DNA from: Rhynochetos jubatus
Lineage: Eukaryota; Chordata; Aves; Eurypygiformes; Rhynochetidae
Length of the DNA: 64,000 nucleotides
Assembly: GCA_027574665.1 (NCBI GenBank)
Contig: CM050656.1
Location: 2,665,001 to 2,729,000, forward strand
Direction of reading: 5' to 3'
The position numbers and the translations under genes were made by a program. The notes beneath the pieces were generated by a model, which saw only the letters and a program-made list of their open reading frames with translations, had not been told where the DNA came from and did no database searches. Positions 34,201 to 48,079 of the stretch are shown in pieces; the stretch's first letter is position 1, and each line of letters starts with the position of its first letter.

Positions 34201-37200
34201 ACATGCCGTGGAGGCCCCGGCGGCCCCGGCGGCGGGGCTCCAGGCACCCAGCTCCTCACGGAGCCGACGTGAGGCCGGGTTACACAGGAGTGATCCGTTC
34301 TGGCAACAGGTTAAGTGCCTCTGCAGCACGCTGCGCTCCTACACGCTCCCAGAAAACGGGGTGAGTTGCACCCAGTGCCCATGCAAGGGACAGCCTTGCC
34401 GCTCCGACTCGGAGCAACGGGGCCGTAAAACTCAGACCAAACTGGACTTTGTATTTTCTCTATTAAACTTTTATTTTCCTTTTCCACCAGGGGCTGGATA
34501 AAGACTCAGCACGAGGAGATCTCTTGGCTTTCCTTCCCTTTTTTCTGTCCCAGACATTAAAACAAAGGCTGTCCCACCTTTGGGTAGAGCTCTTCAGCTC
34601 TGCAGTGATGCCAGCACAGTTTTTCCTTTCTCCTCCAAATACAGATATTCCATACATACTGTTTATTGCTATTAGTGTGTATTCAGAAAGTGTATTAAGC
34701 CTAGGTCAGAGCACCCACGCTACTAAAGAGTTTCTGCTTCACGAGCTCCCCTACTTCCCGGGTCCATTCAGAAGGACCCAGGGAGATATGGGGAGATGAA
34801 ATGACTTTCCCAAGGACACGGCACAGACCAGTGACCAGAACTGGTTAAAAGAAAACCATGAATCCCTCTCCCAGCAGCCAGGCCAGCGCTGTATCACCCT
34901 CAGCCCATCATCCTGCTGCCTCAGCCTGCCTCTCACTCCACTCCTGACCACAGACTCACGAGGACAACGACCCAAAGCAAAGCACCTTACACCCCTATTT
35001 CAACCTCAGCTATCACAGAGACATTTTTTGCTATTTGATTCTTTCCTTTTGCTCCCCTTAGCCCACAGCAAAGCGCGTGAGCATTGCTTTCAACGTGAGG
35101 TATTAGCAGCAGCCCACGCCTGCGGGATTTGGTGCGGTACCTGGTGTGTAATCCTGTCCACCACGATCATTTATCTTTGCTGAACTCTCATTATTTCCTG
35201 CGTAACCAGGTTTAGAGTTCAGCCAAGGGACATACTGCAATAACATAAACCTGGAAGACGGGAGGTCTGGTCTCAGCATGCACTTTGGCCATGCTACAGC
35301 AAAGCCAGGTTTCTTCTGCGTGTTTGATGCTGCTGCTCTTTTCTGCCTCGGATGCGCTGTGTCCCATTCCAGGATGACTGAGAAGCTGCCACAGCTCTAA
35401 CATCCTCAGCCAGGCATCCCGAGCCAGGCATCCCCAGCATCCTGCCCGACCCGGTGTGCTTAGGTGGGGGCCTCACTGAAAGAACCCGGGGGGGGGCGGT
35501 CTTCCCCAGCCAAATTGTAGAGACCTCTGATGTTGGAGAAAAATAACCAAATCACTGTCACCCCTAACGACCCTCCAGTGCACATGAACCAAGAGCCGGG
35601 GTGTTAACACAGCAGGGCCAGCACGATGGGAAAGGCAGAGCTTGGCCTCACTTGCAAGGGCAGAGCCAAGGGGAAGCACTGGAGCCTGCCTGGCACCCAG
35701 CTCCCAGCAAAGCCCATTCCTGGGGACCACCTGTCTCTCACATGGCCATCCTAGAAAGGACACCCACCTTTTTGCCTCCTTGTGCCCCAGGGAGGCTCCG
35801 AGCACCCTGCCCGGAGCAGGCATTTGCCCGCTGGAGCCCGGGCACTGAGCAGCAGTGACCAAAGAGGATGCTCCCAGCACCTCAGCGCACTTACACTGAA
35901 AAATGATCATCCATCGAACATACGGTGCACTTAAACTGAACAGAAGGAACAGCAGTGGGTGCATAAATCTCTCCTTAAAGGCAATTAGAGGAACTGCTGT
36001 TGGCAGAGAGCAATGAGCGTCCCTCTCCTGAATCATCCAGTTCCAGAGGTGAGCGCATCACCTCTTCCCTGCCACGGAATGGGACGCACCACCTAATGTG
36101 AGGAGAGGCAGCAGACCTTGAAATGAAAAGCAGTGCCTGGTTGGAAGCAGCTAGTAAGTTCTGAGGTGCTCGGAGATGCCGTGGGCACGGCTACAGCCCA
36201 GGGGGTTCCTGCAGCCCCACTGTCGTGGAAAATTGGCATTAGCCTCACGTCAACAGCGGTGCCCAAAGGTCAAGTGCATTATCCCAGGGTGAGGGATGCA
36301 CAAGGAGAGATAAAGCAACTGTCTCCACCCATTTGACCCAAAGTCAACCCCAGGTGAGAGGCTGCCAGCAGCAGGGCTGGCCTCTCCCAGCACCAAGCAG
36401 CAGTTTGCAGAGGTGGGGTCAGCCTGAGCCCCCGGTGTGAGTGCGGTGCTGGACTGCTTGTGTCCAAAGCCAGATTCAGTGGGAGAGTGGGAGTTTGTCC
36501 TGAAACTGACCCTTTGTAGGGTGCATTTTGACATCATTCATCGTTTTGTAACAAAACCTTCCTTTGTCAGGAAAACAGTCTCACTCTGACACTGTCACGA
36601 GCAAAGATGCTTTCCTGAACCTGCACCTCAGAGTAAGGTGCTGGACAGGCTGGCAGGAGTCAGCAAAACCAAAACACCAATACCCTGCATAAATTGCCCG
36701 CTTCTTTTGCAAGATGCCCACGGAAGTCAGCACGGGGGTCCAGGCTGGCCGGGCTGGCAGGCGCTGCAGCTGGTGCCCAGGCCTGGCCACTGCCCTCCTG
36801 GCAGGGAGGATGGAGCAGGCTGAGCACAAACACTTCGTTCTTAGCTTTTTTCCCTCCCTAGGAAATCCTCAAAATTGTGTCATGTACTCCCAAAAATCCA
36901 GTGATTTTTCCCCAGGGTCTGTGCAGCAGGGGAATTTTGACTCAGTGGCTTCGCTGAGCTCACACTTAACTGGAAACGCAGGAAAACGATCCTGAAAATA
37001 GCTGAGAGCAGGCTGGGGCATGCTTCTGGTGAGGTGCTGGCATAGGGCGTAGGTGGTTGTCGTGTCTTTTGAGAGGGGGCAGGTCCCAGCTATCCCCTGG
37101 GTTTGGCTCCCTGGGCACAGAGTCCAGAGCAATAGCTACAGAAAGGCACCTTGCAAACAGACCAGGCACAGCCAGCCCTCTGGAGAGGCTTTCTCTAGGG

Positions 37201-38923
37201 CAGGAGAGTAATCAAATTCTGCACAGCCATGCGGCGAAGGAGAACCGGAGGTAGAGGAGACAGCGCAATGTCATTTACAGGGCAGCCATCCCTCATGGCT
37301 GCTCCGTGCGGGGTCACAGCCTGCGCCTGTCACCGCGGTCCCTGGCCCAGAGTGGTCCCTGCTTCCCCATCGCCATCCCTGTCTCCTCCATCGCCATCCC
37401 TGCCCTGCTGACAGGCAGTGTTCCTTCCCGTGACAGTCCCCGTGCCCCACTGAGCTGTGGGACACGCGCTGCCCCGGCATTGCACTTTCTTGCATTCACA
37501 GAACAAAGCCTGAACAAAGGAGCCCCCCCAAAAATGAGTACCTCAGCTCTTTGGTTGAAAAGACTCTGCTGAAGGAGAAAGACCAAGAGAGAAATACTGC
37601 TGCTCACCCCTCCCAGCCAGCTCCAGCACAGCAAAGGGGGTTAACCCATGGGGAGACCCTCAGGGAGGGCCAGCCAGGGGAGAGGCACCAGCGCCTGTGA
37701 TGCTCAGGCAGGAGGGTCAGAACACCCCCCAACCCCTTCTGGCAGCAGAAAATGGATAAAGGGGCAAGAGCTACCAGCCAGCTACAGTGTCATCAAAGAA
37801 ACTGGAGTCCACGCTCCCCTGGCTTGGCTGCCTCTGCTTGCCCACCCATGTCCCGAGGGGCCAGCCCCCGGCAACACGGTCCGAATCCTGCCTGTGCTTA
37901 TTTTCCCTTCCTATTTATCACTTCTTTCTTTCACAAATGGACTATCTCACTAAAACCCCCGTCACCACGCAGGTGGACCCAGCCTTCCCTGGAAAAGGCT
38001 GCTCAAAGGGAGCATGTGTGATAAATGACCCTGCCCCATAAGGAAACCACACAGCTTTACATTGTGCCCATCACAAGAGCAACCGGCACCAATCCCGCAG
38101 TCTGACATCACGCTACGGCCAAAAATTGCCTGACAGGGCTGCAACCTTCCTGTGCTCCGTAGAACTGAAATCCCCCAGCAGTAACACCGCATGCAAAGAA
38201 CAGGCAGGCCTGTTAAATCTCCCCGGGCGCTCAGAGTCTGATAGCACAGATGGATGTATTTTAAATTGCACAACCTGTTCTCCTTTACGGGTGTAGTTCC
38301 GTACCCACAGCGCTGGCAAGCACACCGTAATCCTGCCCCGGCTGCTGCTGGGGGGCAGTGCTGGGCGCCCCTGGGATGGGCTGTGCCAGGCAGCACCCTG
38401 GGTCGTGCTAAAGCTGTTTGGGGCAGTAATGAATGCCACAAAAAATATTAAACACCAAATAGCCTTCTCTTACGCACGACTCGCGTCACGGGCAAACGCC
38501 AGCCATGCTTCAGCATCCTCTCTCTTGGGTTTTTTTCACCTAAAAAAGAACCTAACAAATCAATGCCTGGAATTATGCCTGTGGGAATGAGTAATTTCTT
38601 ACAGTTAATAGAAATATTTTCCATTCTTGAGACACATTCTGGCTAATCTGCCCAGATAATCAAGAAATCAGCCAATCTCCCCCGTTCCAGCTTAGCCAGC
38701 TGGTAAAGCATCTGACAGCAGAAATAGCTGAAACAATTTGAGCACAAACATCCCCTCAGTTATTGATTTTCTTTCCTTTTGTGGGCTTTACTTTATCGAA
38801 AGGACATGTCAGGACCACATGGGGACAGACCTACGTCTTGCAGCTTTGATGTGCTGCTCCTCACGTGAGGGAGCGTTTTCAGTTACTCCTTCACCTGTAC
38901 ATTGATTTCAGCCGGCCTATACG

Positions 38924-38937
38924 GCCCTATATAGGGC
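38924..38937. promoter_or_regulatory. 14-bp palindrome containing a consensus CArG box
   Basis: GCCCTATATAGGGC is self-complementary and its core CCTATATAGG fits CC(A/T)6GG, the serum response factor site. A Wnt-, actin- or muscle-related enhancer role is speculative. Confidence 0.45.
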
Positions 38938-41900
38938 TGAGTGTTTGGCAGAGGCAGGTTTTGTCTGCTGGCTGGGGTCTGCTCCATCCCCTGCCAGCCT
39001 GGGACGCTCCAAGCCAGCAGCAGCAACGATGCAGCCAAGAGCCGTTGGCTCCGCGGCAGCAGGACGTGGGCAGCCAGCGCTGGCCGAAAAAGCCTTTCCA
39101 TAGCTCCCTTCTCAGACAAGATCTCAGTCTTGGTCCAGGGACTCTACCTGATGGATTAATTTTCCCCTCTGAGGAGGGATTTTCACCGCCTGGGTGAGAG
39201 CTGCTCATTCCTGGCCCACCAAGAGCCCATGGGCAGACCGAGGAAGATAATGGGGTGCAGAGGTTCGAGAAAACCGTGTAGGAGCAAAGGAGAAACGACA
39301 GCGTAGGAGAGAAGAGTCTTCATATTCCCCTCCTGAGATATTTTTAGTCTGAAAAGCATAAATGCCTCACTGAGATATAAAAAGAAAGCTCCCCGCCGCT
39401 CCCCGTGCTGGAGAGTTCAGCGCCGTGCTCTGCCCGCTTCCCACACCGGTGAGATGCTCGCAGGGTGGGAGCAGGGGCTCTCGGGGTGGAAAGGGAGCTC
39501 AGTTAGGAAAGGAGCAGCCTGTGCCCACCCTAGCACAGCCTTCCCTGCTCGAGGAGAGGGGCAGGCAATGCTGCTGTGGGAACAAACGTGGCAAAGAGCA
39601 GCACCTTCACCCATCCCTTCTTTGGGGACAACAGAAACCTCACACGGGCACAAATGCACGTGCAGAAGCTTTTCAGATACTGATTGTTGAAAGAAAACAG
39701 TAGAATTACGCAGAATACATGTCTCAGATATGACTGATTCCCTCTTACTGCATGGAAGATGCATTTTTAAAAGGGGAGCCTTCATCAAGACACATGTCAC
39801 ATCCTTTCCTATACGGTCATTCTGGGTAAAAAGGAGCAACTTTCTGCTCTCCACTGGTTGAAAAAGATGGGGATTTCTGCTGGGCAGCTCTCCCCACCTG
39901 GCTGTGCTGCCTCTTGCTGTCGAGAGGGAGATGTCTCACTCTGCTGCGTATCCTGAATGGGTCCTGCCCTCCTCTCTCACCTCAGAGGGGCTGCAGGAGG
40001 TACTTGTGGGTCCAACAGCCCCCTCCTGCACGCTCAGCCCCAGAGTAAAACTTGCTCAAAGGCTTTGCCGAGCAGTCGATGTTGATGTTTGCTGGATTCC
40101 GTGTATTTCTGGTTGACAAACGGCAAACTCAACATCCGTGCCTCTCCTGATAAGCCAGCGCACCGCGGCACAGCTGGATTGCTCAGCCGTGGATACCGTT
40201 GTGATGTGGAGGCCTTTTATTTCAGTGTCACCTCAGAAATGCCCTTTCTGAGAAGCAGAGGTGAAACAAGGAGAGTCTTGCTGGCACCCCAGATGCAAGG
40301 CTTTTACTGCTGTGCTGCCAGGAAGTTTTGGCAGATGTAGGAAAACCATCTCCCTCTAGCTGGGGAGACATCGTGGGCTCAGCTGGGGAGATGCAGAGGT
40401 CTTGTCATGGTGTGTTAATAATATAGCATTATTGCAGTCATTAAAAAGAGATCCAATACCTTCCAGTGGCAGAGAGTTTCCAACCGGGAACACACACGTA
40501 CTTTGCTCTGGAGTTACCACTGTATTTACTCACACCATCAGTGAGGTTACCTCTGCCTACAGCTGCTCTGAGAGGATCAAGTTTTCACTCATGGATTGGT
40601 CTGGATCCACATCTGCTGTCTTAAGAAGTAGCTCAGACTGGAAAAGCTGCCATTCGGCCCAGAGGAGCAGCCTAGAAGAGCAGGCTGGAGTAATTCTGTG
40701 TGTTAAGGATGCTGTGCCGGCAAACGACGCGGGCTGCGCGGTGCCTTATTCCCTCCTACAGCCACAGAGACTCAGCAGCGAAATCACTTCAGCACTTCTG
40801 GGGAAAGCTGTGCACAAGAAGTCAGTTTTGGATGGATTCAGCTTCCATCCCCTTGCCAGCACTTGCCCAAGTGCCTCCTTTCACCGGAGCTAAACAGAAG
40901 GAGTCAGTCTCCAACGGATACAGATTCCTGCATGTGCCAGAGCTAAATAAATACATCTACAGAATTGACCCTGGGTAGCTTGAGAAAATCCAGGTTTCTC
41001 CTGCAGCGGGGTCTCTGCGGGCACAGCCAGGATATGTGGCTTTGCCTGTCCCTAGGAATGCTGTCAAGGATGCCCGTCACATGCCAGGCTACTGCTTCCA
41101 GGCCTCAGTTTCCTGCTGGAGTGGGAAGAGACCCATAACCTCTTAGTGGACGAAGCACACCAATGCACGTAGCTGTGCTGGCACGGCAAGGCTCTGCCAC
41201 CACGGGACACTGCGACCGCGGGCCAAAGAAAAGCCCCCATGGCAAGGCAGCGCTGGTACGTGGGTCTTTCCTGCCTTTCTCCGCTGCTCCTGTGCTCTGG
41301 CATTATTAGATGTATGTTCAAAGCCGGGGGGTGAGGGAGAGGAAACAGGGGTAGCAGTGCTAGCCTAGTGTGCAGCAATATCCATTAACCAGGAGGCTGC
41401 TATGCTGCAATTTGTTTTAAGGCGTCTTTAGCATTTTCATTAGCTCTTAGATGCTTCTGACGCAGTTAACTTACGCCACAGGAAAGCGTAGAAGGTGGCA
41501 GCCCGTGATCAAGATGTGCTTTTACTCTTCTGGAGCACACCGAGTCCCTTGCAGCTACAGACCGTGCATGTAAAGCACCATTGCTTATTATTCAGAGCTG
41601 TTTGTTACATTAATCATGTGCCTGCTATGCACAGGGATTAGAATATAGCGATATTCTGGCTGCTGTTTTTAAAATACGTGTGTGGGTGGACACTCCAGCT
41701 ACTGCTCACATTTTTCTCCTGCAAGTCGCAGAAGAGCTGTTCATGATTCTCCTCCCCGGTATTTTCTCTTGACGCTGGTTTTGTTGGCCAGACTCCGGAA
41801 GGAAGCTGCCTCCAGCCAGCCGACAAGTGTTGCATGGAAATAATAAGTCTTGCTAATTGAGAAACGTTTGAATTTCGGGATTGCAGAGACAGAACCTTGG

Positions 41901-44900
41901 AACGGCTTTTAAATGAAAGGTGCTATAATATTTTTCCGCCAGCAAAGAAACAGACAGCCTGCAGGGCTATTATCTTTGTCCACTAAAACCCTTGTGACTT
42001 GACACCTTCTAGCCTGAATATTGCCCTCGGAAATGCACTGCAGTGCTGTGTCTGAAAATTATTGAAGAGCTCTGCAGTAGCAGAAAGCAAGGAACTGATT
42101 TAAGAGCAAAATTCAAGCTGAGCTTTAAAGCAAGAGTGAGATCCCGAAAGGCAAATCTAAGGAAAACCTGTGTTAATGCTCCGCTCAGTCCATGTCGCTT
42201 CCAACTTGAAGCAGGTGCTTGGTGGAGAAACTGAAAGACAGGGTTAAACTACTGCTGGAAATACATACCAAGCTAGAACTTGCCAGTCCTCATTAAGTCC
42301 TGAGACAGAGCGTAGTGAGTAAGCGCATAAGTGACCTTGCCCGAAAGCTCTCAGCCTTCGTCCAGCCACCCACGGTACCCACAGGTCTTGTGATTCCTTC
42401 AGGACCTTGCACAGAGAATTTTTAGTCGTCTTCATCACCTCACGATCCTGGAAAGGCGTTATGGAGGCATTAACAGCAACTCAACAAGTTGTATCAGCGT
42501 CTTCCACGGCCTTGTCTCACCCCACCTGAACTCGTGAAGAACATGTCAGAAAAACGGCGAGTTCTGAGACTGAATGAAGTTGGATTGAATGAGAAAAAAA
42601 GAAAAAAAAAAGAGAAAAACAACCAACATGAGAAACAGCGAGTCGCCATCCTGCTCGCCAGATAGGAGCAGCGTGTCAAGGCTCGTCTCCAAGCTGAAGG
42701 GTTTACAGGATGTGTAAACAGCTCCATAAAAAACCACGCTGTCACTGCCTCACGGAAACGCGTTCTGCCGGCCGACAGCCGCTAAGGACAAAACCCGTAA
42801 CGCAACACAGGCCCTGATCAGACATCAGAACTGCTGGCTGACTCCAGACAGATGATTCTTCCTGAATATCCTTCACCAGAACCGTGGTTTTTTTTTTTTT
42901 TAAACAAACAAAACCAAACCACAAATCAGATCTGTTCATTTTGTTAAACTGCACTTACTCAAAAAAGGCTAAAGCATTTACTTCCAACATGCACTGTGTA
43001 TGCTACGAACTCCTTGCGCTACAAACACTTTAATCCTTAAGGAAAAATCACTATTCCTTTAATTCAGCAGAACGCTCTTACATGAGAAATAAATATTAAG
43101 CACGCGTGCAATCAACTCCTCAGGCACTATCTGCAAGTCCGGTTTTAGCAAAAACTTACCCGTCCGTCCCTAAAAACGATGGATCTCAAGCTATTCTCCA
43201 CTTGGTCTGAGGGCCGTAACTCCACAGCCTCGCCATCACCCCGGAATAACCACGTCAGCCCGGGATTGCTGGTTGTAAGAGCACACGAGGGTCGATGCCA
43301 CCGTCACAGACCCACCAGATCGGGGCATGAGGAAGCGGGGCTGAATACAAGGTTTATGAAGTGGAACGTGGCCCGTTTTGTAACGATTAACCAGCGTCCC
43401 CAAGCAATATGGTATTTTTCACGCTGTTACTAACTACAGTCTTTCTCTACGAAGCTCCCTCAGAGATCGCGAGGGTACTACCCTTTAATTTAGATTTGTG
43501 GGGAACTTCTAATAGCCGACACCTTGACAGGCATCGGTTCAAATAAAACAAATTTCCTTTTTATAAGAATGATAGATTACACACCCAAAAATCAGACTTG
43601 TTCAGTTCATATGGGAACAAAGACCATTTCTTTATTAATAGAGTTTGCACCTACAATGGATCGAGCTCACCCAAAACAGAGGATTTACACAGCATGAACG
43701 GCAGCCACACCATGTCTCACTCGTTCCCAATCTGCTCTGGGCTGGGGCTTGGGGGGCTGATGCTCCCACAGCATCCCCCCTGCATCCTCAGGAACACCTC
43801 CACACCCTGGGACCTCCCCTCGTAGGCACCAAAGGCAGCACGGGCCACCTGCCAGCGATCCTGCCAGGCGTTGGAGGGACCGAGCTGGTTTTGTTCCCAT
43901 CAGTTGTTCCTTGTGCTCTGCCCGACCCCAGTCCTCAGTGATCTCCGTACACCTACACGGAAAACACACGTGACAGAACATCTCGGCTGCGTGAAGCATT
44001 GCAACGCTGCCCTGCCTTTGCACAGGCATCTCCATCAAGGCAGTGGGAGTTACAGAGACATTATTAGGTCTCATGGCATTTTAGAAAAGCTTAAATAGAG
44101 AATGTCTTATAGGGGTTTCGAAGGCTGGAATGGAACCGAAATAGTCTTTGCGATAATAATTGCCAGATGTTAAAAACGACCCACAGAGCAGCATTGCATA
44201 ACTGCTTGGAAATGAAAGAACAGAGGGATCAAAATCCCTGCACAAAGTTAGAGAGGAAAAAGCAAGAGTTCTTTCCAAGCAAAGCCCTTACGGCCGCTTC
44301 TGCAGCCGCCTGCAGCCCGACTGCCACAGAAGGGAAGGTGACACACAGCAGTGGCACACAGGAGAACACCGGCCAGCACCACTGCATCAGCACAGGACGC
44401 CCGCGGGACACCATCACCGGTAAGAAAAATCAGGTGTAGAGCCTTGGTATCTGCTTGGCAAATCCATGCTTTATTTCGGCAAGTCAGGATAACACGTCAG
44501 GCAGCACCAAATACTCATGCAGAAATCACTTGAGTTTCCAAAACCATCGGGAGTAAGATTTTTCTGGCACGAGAGCTCCAGCTGTAACCGGGCAAACTCC
44601 GCTGGCACACACGGAGCTAACCGATCCCTTATGCTCGCGTAGGAACAGCCGGAGGAGGCAGGAAAACAGCTGACGGGCAGACAGGAGACAGCGGAGCATC
44701 AGGATTGATTGCAAGAGATGTGAGATACTAACACGGATACGAGCCTCCCGGCTCTGCGTCTTCGTCCTCAACACATGAGTAAACGATGGCTGAGAGAACA
44801 GGCCCTTCTCTGGCATCTTACACAGAAAACCGGGGGTTATTAATAGACAGTAATGCTTCCCAGCTAAGAAAGGTATGTGCTTCCCAGCGTCTCCCATTCC

Positions 44901-46015
44901 GTATCTTGTTCATCAACAACAAAACCATTTCACTAGAAAAGTGCTATAAAAAGAAGCAATTGCTCCCTCCCGTCTCCGGCGTCAAGACCGCGCGGCTGTG
45001 CAAAAATCAAGCCTACAGCGCAATACTGAGGCTGTCGCAGCCTCTGCCTGGCCTAACGCACGCGCAGAGGAGAGCTCCGGCACAGGCCGACAGCAAACAC
45101 TTGCGCTCATTTTCTTCAACTCTTTCAACCACGCGCTGCAGAGGAGACTTCCCATGATAACAGCCAAAAACATAAAGGGGATGTGTGTGTGTGAAGACAA
45201 GGGACAGACTGAGCCCACGTCTCCAGCCCTCTGATTTGTGGGAAGCGTCTGCTGAAAGTTTCAGAGAGCAGTTTGCTTTAAACATGCAGCTTCCAGGTTG
45301 AGATGCTTCTTCCTGAAGTGGTTACCTGAACACTCGTCATACTAAAACCTGGGTAACCTGGATGAAATAAGAGAGGGAAGAATATGTAGGAGAACTCCAG
45401 GAAGAATGCAAACGCTGCTTCAGCCACATGCAAAACCAGACTGACAGCTGGGAAAAGGAAAGTGAACGGCCAGGATAACCAGTTGCTAATCAACAGCCCG
45501 GTTTCCTTCCTGAAGGAGGCAGCTCTTGCTTAAGGGTACCAGGAACAGCCCCCGGATTTGGAACCAGAGGATGTGGAACCTGCCACCGCTGCAAACAGAA
45601 GTCAGAGTAAAGGGGGGAGGAGGAAGCAAACAGCCTGCTTATATGTGGGTATAGCTGTAATCACGGCACAGCACACAGGAAAACTTAACTTCTGCCCTGG
45701 AAAAACCGCGCCTTTGGAAGGCAAGCCAGTCTGTCTGCTGAAAATGCAAGGATCCGGAGCCACACGCATGTTCATTTGCGGTGCAAATGCCCCGCTTTGT
45801 TAAAGATTTGCTCTGGTCAACAGATTCCCGATGGCAATTTTTGAAGGATGCGCGTTGCGGACACTATCATTTCTTTCGAGCTAATAGGCTGAAACGCTTA
45901 AAAACTGGCACGTACTCACAGGAAGAGAGAGGCTTGTTTCTGACTGGCATTTTTCTCTTCTGTAAACTTCTTGCATTAAAAACTTCTAGTCACATGTCAT
46001 TGCTAACACTGAACG

Positions 46016-46219
46016 TTTATTATTGTTAAAAAAAATAAACATGCAGTAAGCCATCCCCTTTAAAACCAAACACATGAAATAATCCAGCAGAGATCTGAGA
46101 GAAAAAGCCATCGCCCTCTAAGGCATGGATTCATCCGAAACCTCCAGCAGAAATGCTTCTCCCGTGGGAGTCCACGCCCCGACGACACCGCGCAGCGGTG
46201 CGAGTCCAGCCAAAGCCCA
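46016..46219 (-). other. DIRAS3: DIRAS3 3' UTR (short form)
   Basis: A minus-strand AATAAA at 46016-46021 lies about 200 bases past the stop codon. Longer forms cannot be excluded. Confidence 0.55.
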
Positions 46220-46816
46220 TCACATCACAGAGCACTTGCCTTGCAGTTTGTCTTTCTTTTTCTGCTGCTTGGATTTTTTCCCATCCACCTGGAGACTGAC
46301 AGTTCTCCTCTTCTCCAGGTTCAAGAGCTCCTGGAAGAGCTCCTGCACGTTGTAGTTCATTTTGGCTGATGTCTCCATGAAGGAGCACTTCCACTTGCTG
46401 GCTAACGCTTGCCCCTCGCTGGCATCCAGCTCCCTTTGGGTCTCGTCACTTTTGTTACCCACCAACATTATCGGGATTTTTTGGATGTCCCCTTTAATCT
46501 GACAAATCTGCTCAAAGATGGGCTGAAGATCTTCCATGGACTGCCGGCTGGTGACAGAGTACACCAAGATGAAAGCATGCCCTTTGGATATAGACAGCCT
46601 CTGCATAGCAGGGAACTGATGGCTCCCGGTGGTGTCTGTGATCTGAAGGGTGCAGATGCTCTTGTCACAGCTGATGACCTGCCGGTACGTATCTTCGATT
46701 GTGGGGATATAGGTTTCCCTGAAAGTCCCCCTTACAAAACGAAGGACCAAGGAGCTTTTGCCAACCCCTGCTGCTCCAAACACAACCACCCTGTAATCAT
46801 TGCTTTGTTCAGGCAT
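46220..46816 (-). CDS. DIRAS3: DIRAS3, Di-Ras family small GTPase (single coding exon)
   Basis: 198 residues from ATG at 46816 to the stop at 46220, starting [15 protein letters not shown]-box elements: P-loop GAAGVGKS (14-21), switch I TIEDTY with effector Thr39, switch II DTTG (61-64) with Ser65 where Ras has Gln61, NKSD (121-124) and ETSAK (148-152). A lysine-rich tail and CaaX box CSVM follow (farnesyl type). Overall it is very like DIRAS1/2. However, Ala16 (Ras Gly12 position) and the NKSD serine match human DIRAS3, and it lies between GNG12 and WLS as human DIRAS3 does. Intrinsic GTPase activity is expected to be low, as in the family. It lacks the 30-odd residue N-terminal extension of eutherian DIRAS3. 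The alternative name is a DIRAS1/2-like paralogue, which synteny argues against. Confidence 0.93.
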   Translation of the reverse strand: MPEQSNDYRVVVFGAAGVGKSSLVLRFVRGTFRETYIPTIEDTYRQVISCDKSICTLQITDTTGSHQFPAMQRLSISKGHAFILVYSVTSRQSMEDLQPIFEQICQIKGDIQKIPIMLVGNKSDETQRELDASEGQALASKWKCSFMETSAKMNYNVQELFQELLNLEKRRTVSLQVDGKKSKQQKKKDKLQGKCSVM

Positions 46817-46821
46817 GTTTG

Positions 46822-47163
46822 CTGTGATACAAGTGAAGATTTTAACGGAAAAAGCCCCAGTTCGAGTTCACACACCCCTATACGGAGGTGGCCTGCGGGG
46901 AAGGGAGAGGGCAAAAGGGAAAGGCAGGAGCAGGGGGAGAGAAAGAAATAGAAATCGTTCACACCACCTCGGTAATTTCACGGTACGTTATTGAGATAAG
47001 CAGTTAAATAAGTCACTCCCCTCCCATCCCTTTTTCTTGCGTTAAAGAGAAATAAACCCCTACATCCATCCATCCCCCCCCCCGCTCCAGGATACCACCC
47101 GACATCCCTCCCGGCATCCATCCCAGGCACGCTTAACGTTAGGAGAAGTGAAAACGAATTCAC
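46822..47163 (-). other. DIRAS3: DIRAS3 5'-UTR intron
   Basis: Acceptor GTATCACAG|CAAACATG lies five bases before the start codon, and the donor ACAG|GTGAAT is at 47163/47164. This reproduces the human two-exon layout with all coding sequence in the second exon. A second possible donor is CAG|GTGCCG at 47342/47343. Confidence 0.7.
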
Positions 47164-47560
47164 CTGTAGCCATCAGCTCCACCGTCCAGCGAAACGGCAC
47201 TAAAACCACCGACCGGCAGCGGGGAAGCGGTGCCACCTCCGGCCAGAGCCCCGGCGCTGCGGGGCGGCTCGGCGCCTGCCCCCGCCTCCCTCCTCCCCCC
47301 CCCCCCCCGGCTGCGGGGAGCTCCCCCGCTCCCGCTCGGCACCTGCGGGCAGGCAGCGGTCCCAGGCCTTGCTCTCTCTTCCTACATGCTCCATCCATCG
47401 CCGGGGCCCCCGAAAGCGGCAGGAGCTGGGAGGGCCCGGCGCTGCGGCGTCCCCGGCGGAGGGATGGCAGCGACCGCAGCGGGCTGTACCACCTCCCCGG
47501 CCCCAGCTCCGCGCAACCGGCCGGGCCGGGCGCGGCTCCGGCGGCCCCACCGTGCTGCCT
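47164..47560 (-). promoter_or_regulatory. DIRAS3: DIRAS3 first exon and CpG-island promoter
   Basis: GC- and CpG-rich, with a C-run at about 47293-47310 and many Sp1-type boxes. It contains the donor(s) for the 5'-UTR exon. Transcription start not determined. Confidence 0.65.
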
Positions 47561-48079
47561 CTGCCTCAAAACCACCTTAAAACCCAACCTTCCCCTCAGG
47601 AGCGCCATAAACCATCAACACAACCACCCGACTCCGGTGGTTTAGGGTGCTGGAGCCACGTTTTGGTCCTCCATCCCTCTAATTCCACGCACAAACGCCA
47701 GTCGCTAGCCCCTCGGCATCTCCCTTAGACCCAGCACCACAGCCCCCGGTGCCGAGAGGCCTTGCCAGCTTTCACCCAGCCTCACCCAGCTCAGATTTAC
47801 TACTGATTTTGCTTAAAATACGGATTTGCCCTCCCGCTGTCATTGGAAGTGGCGGGGATGACCTCGGGTCCTCCTCCATCCCTCAAACCTCTTGGGTCCG
47901 CTACTTCGATGTGGCTCCCTCACACAAATAAACGCTGTATTTCACAATCACAAGTTGTATTTATTCTCATTTATGAGAAACTTCCCCAAGCACCGTCTCT
48001 CCACACACCCTCTCTGAAGGCAGACGGGGTCACCAGCCCCGATAACCGGGTGCCTTAACAGGGTAGGCGGCCACGTCCC

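Larger units (their letters stand above)
31111..46015. other. GNG12-DIRAS3 intergenic DNA
   Basis: About 15 kb without a recognisable gene. It contains two small tandem arrays (32870-33130, 33184-33294), a composite CR1 tail (34060-34200), a TTAATTAAC pair (32658-32680), a CArG palindrome (38924-38937) and a purine/A-rich tract near 42590-42620. Open frames up to about 290 codons (33251-34114) run through the tandem repeat and CR1 and are not gene-like. In human an antisense RNA (GNG12-AS1) crosses this interval. No exon of it can be recognised here. Confidence 0.5.
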
